DNA from: Haliclona indistincta
Taxonomy: Eukaryota > Porifera > Demospongiae > Haplosclerida > Chalinidae
DNA length: 64,000 bases
Direction of reading: 5' to 3'
NCBI GenBank assembly: GCA_964017065.1
Contig: OZ024783.1
Location: forward strand, 6,304,093 to 6,368,092
Within the stretch, counting starts at the first letter, position 1. Each line of letters opens with the position of its first letter. The position numbers were made by a program, and so were the translations under genes. Below are positions 60,950 to 64,000 of this stretch, in pieces. The notes under the pieces are model-generated. The model searched no databases and was not told the DNA's origin. It saw nothing but the letters and a program-made list of their open reading frames with translations.

Positions 60950-62638
60950 TTACATGTCTTTCAACTGCTCGTCGCGCATTGCAGGTATAATGCCTTTCTG
61001 GAAAGTCAAGTCCAACAACTCATCAGCATTCGCAACATCTGGATACTGATGCAGTGCCCACTTAACGTAGACGAGGAACTCTTTCCAGTCAACGTAGCCA
61101 TCTGAGTCCATGTCCAAACATTGGAGGCCTTGTCTAGTTAGATCGCATCGATAGCAGCCAAAGTAGGGAGCCATAAACCCATGGTAGAAAGAGTCAAACT
61201 GAAGACGGTCATCATTTTGCACTTCATCTTGAAGATCCCAGGTGTTCCAATGAGTACGGATTTCATCGATGAGGTTTTGATGGTGTGGGTTTTCGACCTT
61301 GGCTTTTAAAACTATATCACTTATTTGTTCTGTTCCACTGCCGCCAGCTCGATCAAACAGGAGAGCTAGTCCAACCTCACTCATGTACTCTTCTTTATGG
61401 CCAGATCGCAGATCCTCCAGCATCTTCTTCTTCATTTCAGCAGCTATTTCCAAAGTGAAAATTTCACTATCTTCTCCAAATACATTCACAAGCCTGTCTC
61501 GAATCATCTCAGGAGATGCCAGGGTATTCATACGATTAACTGGTTTTACACCGTAAAATTTATGTATGTCGAACTCGTGGACGACTTCCAGCGGCATCCC
61601 AAAGACCATGTCCAGAGCTCGTTCTCCATACAAGACCTGCTTGGGATGGGGATTCTTGCCTGTTGTGATCTTTGTCACTACCCTTGCAGCATTCCTCATT
61701 TCAACACAATTGAACTTCTTCAAGACCTTCTTGTTGCCGAAACGAACCAAATTCATTACAGTAACCGAATAGCAGGCATGTCCCACTGAAGCACCTTCCT
61801 CACAGACACTAGCCCAGACACCATCAGCTCCATTAGAGAGACAGCTTAGTGCAGATGCAGTTTGCAGGTCCCACTGCTGATGGACATGGACAATGAATTT
61901 CCCATCTGCCCAGCCGCAAGAATTCATAACCTTACGAACACTTGCTGTCCACACGCCGAGTTCTTCTGGAACCGAGTCTCCTACTATGTCTTCATAGGCC
62001 AAAGAAAAAATGCGTTCCTCAGGAGGTAGCGACGAAATGAAATGGACTATTTCGAGCAAACGCTCTGGTGCCCTTGACATAGCTACTGTTAAGTCGCGCA
62101 GGTTTACCATAATTTTGGCGTCCTTATGGAGCTCGGTCCTCACCCAGCGAAATAGTTTAAGCAGCATCTGGCAATGATCTTGCACAGTCCACGTGTCTCC
62201 CCACTTGCATTCAGGATTCGCAATATCGCTTTCAAACATGATGTTGCGAATGCCATACTTCTTGGCTTTCTCTAGGGCGACTGGAAATTTTGCGTCGTAA
62301 CGTCCATTCTTCAGAGTGAACACCTCAGAGAAGGCGTACAGGTTAGTGAAATCCTCACCACTATCGACCAGATGCTGGCAGAAATCATCGTCCACGCGAG
62401 TCATGTGCGAGAACGAAGCGATCATGATGTGCTCCAGACCGCATTTCTTCACTTCAGCGAATATCGCCTTCTTGTTTTCGAGTGTGTGGCTGCGCAGTTG
62501 ACCAACAGTACTTTCGCGGATCGAGTTATCGAGGATGAAGAGATCTAAATTCTTCAAACGATCCAATTTTTCGGAACGATATCGATCCAAATCTTGCTTG
62601 ACGCGTTGCGCCTCTTGAACTACGACGGAAGTAGACAT
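60950..62638 (-). CDS. DRE-TIM metallolyase-like protein with EF-hand, copy 3 (562 aa)
   Basis: Intact single-exon gene, the most diverged of the three. It retains LDNSIRESTVGQLRSHTLEN, VHVHQQWDLQTASAL, GADGVWASVCEEGASVGHAC, CYRCDLTRQGLQC and the EF loop DMDSDGYVDWKE. Distinct features are FTLKNGRYDAKFPVALEKAK and an altered helical stretch before the C-terminal module (SGTEQISDIVLKAKVENPHH). The two truncated pseudogenes resemble this copy in that stretch, so they derive from a copy 3-like parent. Reaction unknown. Confidence 0.78.
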   Translation of the reverse strand: MSTSVVVQEAQRVKQDLDRYRSEKLDRLKNLDLFILDNSIRESTVGQLRSHTLENKKAIFAEVKKCGLEHIMIASFSHMTRVDDDFCQHLVDSGEDFTNLYAFSEVFTLKNGRYDAKFPVALEKAKKYGIRNIMFESDIANPECKWGDTWTVQDHCQMLLKLFRWVRTELHKDAKIMVNLRDLTVAMSRAPERLLEIVHFISSLPPEERIFSLAYEDIVGDSVPEELGVWTASVRKVMNSCGWADGKFIVHVHQQWDLQTASALSCLSNGADGVWASVCEEGASVGHACYSVTVMNLVRFGNKKVLKKFNCVEMRNAARVVTKITTGKNPHPKQVLYGERALDMVFGMPLEVVHEFDIHKFYGVKPVNRMNTLASPEMIRDRLVNVFGEDSEIFTLEIAAEMKKKMLEDLRSGHKEEYMSEVGLALLFDRAGGSGTEQISDIVLKAKVENPHHQNLIDEIRTHWNTWDLQDEVQNDDRLQFDSFYHGFMAPYFGCYRCDLTRQGLQCLDMDSDGYVDWKEFLVYVKWALHQYPDVANADELLDLTFQKGIIPAMRDEQLKDM

Positions 62639-62800
62639 CAGGCTATAGCTTCGTTTGGAAAAAGTAGCTGCTACTCAGTATTGCACTCTTAAATTGTGCT
62701 TAAATACCCGGGCCACGTACGCTGACTGGTATGGCTTACGTTTGGACTGAGTCACGACCGGTACAAAGTTGATCATTGTTATCATTTAACTATGTAGGAA
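62639..62800 (-). promoter_or_regulatory. Proximal promoter of copy 3
   Basis: On the minus strand a TATTTAAG box at about 62705-62698 lies about 60 bp upstream of the start codon, next to a CCCGGG site. This parallels the compact promoters of the other two intact copies. Confidence 0.45.
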
Positions 62801-63129
62801 GGGTTTCCGCTTTTACAGAGAAATCGATTATAGATGTAACTATCTGTGCGACCTACGCTTAGGTGCTGCATAGACGATACTATATGGGTGCTGATTTCAC
62901 CGGGTCTTTTCCCGGTAACTGATGATAATGCGCCCTCACGGGTCTGGCACTACGCTACTACCCACACAGTACTGATACACACATGCCATAGTAACACATC
63001 ACTCAGTAGTCTGAGTCAGTAGTCAAATGTAGAACAAATTTTCTAAGGTTTCAGTCTGACTCTTTCACCATAATAATTTATGAATTTTTGACAACAATGC
63101 ACCAACTCGAGCCCTGGTTACAATATCCC
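62801..63129. other. Spacer between copy 3 and the right-edge gene
   Basis: Contains a short inverted pair near 62910 (ACCGGGTCTTTTCCCGGT). No gene is seen. Confidence 0.5.
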
Positions 63130-64000
63130 TCAGTCCGTTTCATGTAGTTTAGAAACTACGCTCTGAAATTCAGTAAGACCATTTCTGCAAGAAAATGAAC
63201 ATAACATTACAAAAGATATCACACTGTGTGGTATGAACCTCAACAGCTGATCATGACCAAACCCAATTTTCGCCTCTGCTTCTTCCACTAACGCCACCGC
63301 CACAGACTGCAGCGCTCGCGAAAGAGGGACATTGTATGAAGATATGGAAATTAGTGGTTTAAACACCAATTCCTGCAGAGTACACACTCATAAATAAACG
63401 AAATATGAGTTTTGGAGCACCTTGTGGTCAATGTGATTTTGTACTAGATAATTTCGAATTATTAGAAGTAATTTGGAACTGCAATACAAAAATAAAACAT
63501 TATCACTAAGCTGCGTAGCTAACCACGGCAGATAATTTTGAGGGACTTGCGTCAATACTTTGAGGCAAGCAAGACCTAGAATGTGAAGACACAAAATTAA
63601 TAACAACAAAAATACAAAGTTTATACAGTTACCATGTTTTTGTAAAGCAAGCTTCTCCTTCACTTCTGTTCCCGATCTAACAAGCTCACAACAAAGAAGA
63701 CAAGACAGTAACTTTCCCACAAGGACCATTGAGCATCTGAGAGAAGGAAGGTATCAGGTATAATCCTCATTAAAACGGTTATGACTTTAGCACCTTGATA
63801 GAGTTTCAGAATGAGAGATTTTCTCTAGCACTTGATTTAAAAACTTGACTGCCTGAGTCAGTGAAAAGAAGCTGGTCAACAATGTGACGCAGCAGTTTAC
63901 GCTGCATAGGTAACTCAAATTCTATATGGCAACATAAAGTGACACAGAAAGGAAGATGTGTGATGTGTATACAGATTTAACAATCGGTGGACAGAGAGGT
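63130..64000 (-). CDS. Unrecognised helical protein, 3' exons (partial)
   Basis: Five exons join in phase and end at a stop: 63921-63794, 63736-63633, 63575-63421, 63372-63239 and 63184-63130. A further partial exon, 64000-63973, is possible (phase-0 donor before GTATAC). The product is rich in Leu and predicted helical, for example LTQAVKFLNQVLEKISHSET, VGKLLSCLLCCELVRSG, LACLKVLTQVPQNYLPWLAT and LSRALQSVAVALVEEAEAKI. This is reminiscent of HEAT/ARM-type solenoids. I cannot name the family. The gene continues to the right of the window. Confidence 0.65.

Overview
The window is nuclear DNA of a non-bilaterian animal, most probably a sponge. The evidence is a set of metazoan-only gene families (Frizzled, iRhom, an ASK-type MAP3K, perilipin, an adhesion GPCR with GAIN/GPS/7TM), GT-AG introns that are often only about 40-60 bases long, AT-rich spacers, and many short foldback elements. 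No bacterial operon, CRISPR array, rRNA or tRNA was recognised. All gene models were built by hand from splice signals, reading phase and family resemblance; no transcript or database was consulted.

Layout. 1-4.6 kb is repeat-rich spacer with a 17-copy 48-bp satellite, probably inside a long intron of the first gene. 4.6-6.8 kb (minus) holds the first exons of an ASK1/MAP3K5-like kinase. It is divergent, across 120 bp, from a 16-exon iRhom (inactive rhomboid) gene at 6.9-22.6 kb (plus). Intron 9 of iRhom contains a complete two-exon Frizzled gene on the opposite strand (14.3-16.7 kb). A seven-exon perilipin-family gene follows at 23.1-27.9 kb. At 28.3-30.0 kb (minus) lies the first of three intronless genes for a DRE-TIM metallolyase-like protein with a C-terminal EF-hand. 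Next come a frameshifted transposase relic (30.5-31.2 kb) and a plant-type heme peroxidase with a frameshift and a missing distal histidine (31.4-32.7 kb). A 27-exon, 2061-residue adhesion GPCR fills 33.5-41.2 kb (minus).

41.2-64 kb is accessory sequence: inverted-repeat elements with visible target-site duplications, a degraded copy of part of the GPCR last exon, and segmental duplications carrying the metallolyase/EF-hand family. That family has intact copies at 28.3, 50.1 and 61.0 kb, truncated copies at 48.5 and 53.1 kb, and an apparent empty locus near 46.9-47.0 kb where both flanks survive without the coding region. A 3.5-kb composite inverted-repeat element lies at 56.6-60.1 kb and a non-LTR reverse-transcriptase relic at 60.3-60.9 kb. 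The right edge carries the 3' exons of an unrecognised helical protein.

Functionally, the left half groups signalling and membrane-trafficking genes (ASK, iRhom, Frizzled) with a lipid-droplet protein. They do not form an obvious pathway. The strongest candidate for something undescribed is the expanding intronless metallolyase/EF-hand family. Next are the iRhom with an unusual combination of active-site residues and the NIDO-FN3-Ig-EGF adhesion GPCR with four tyrosine motifs in its tail.
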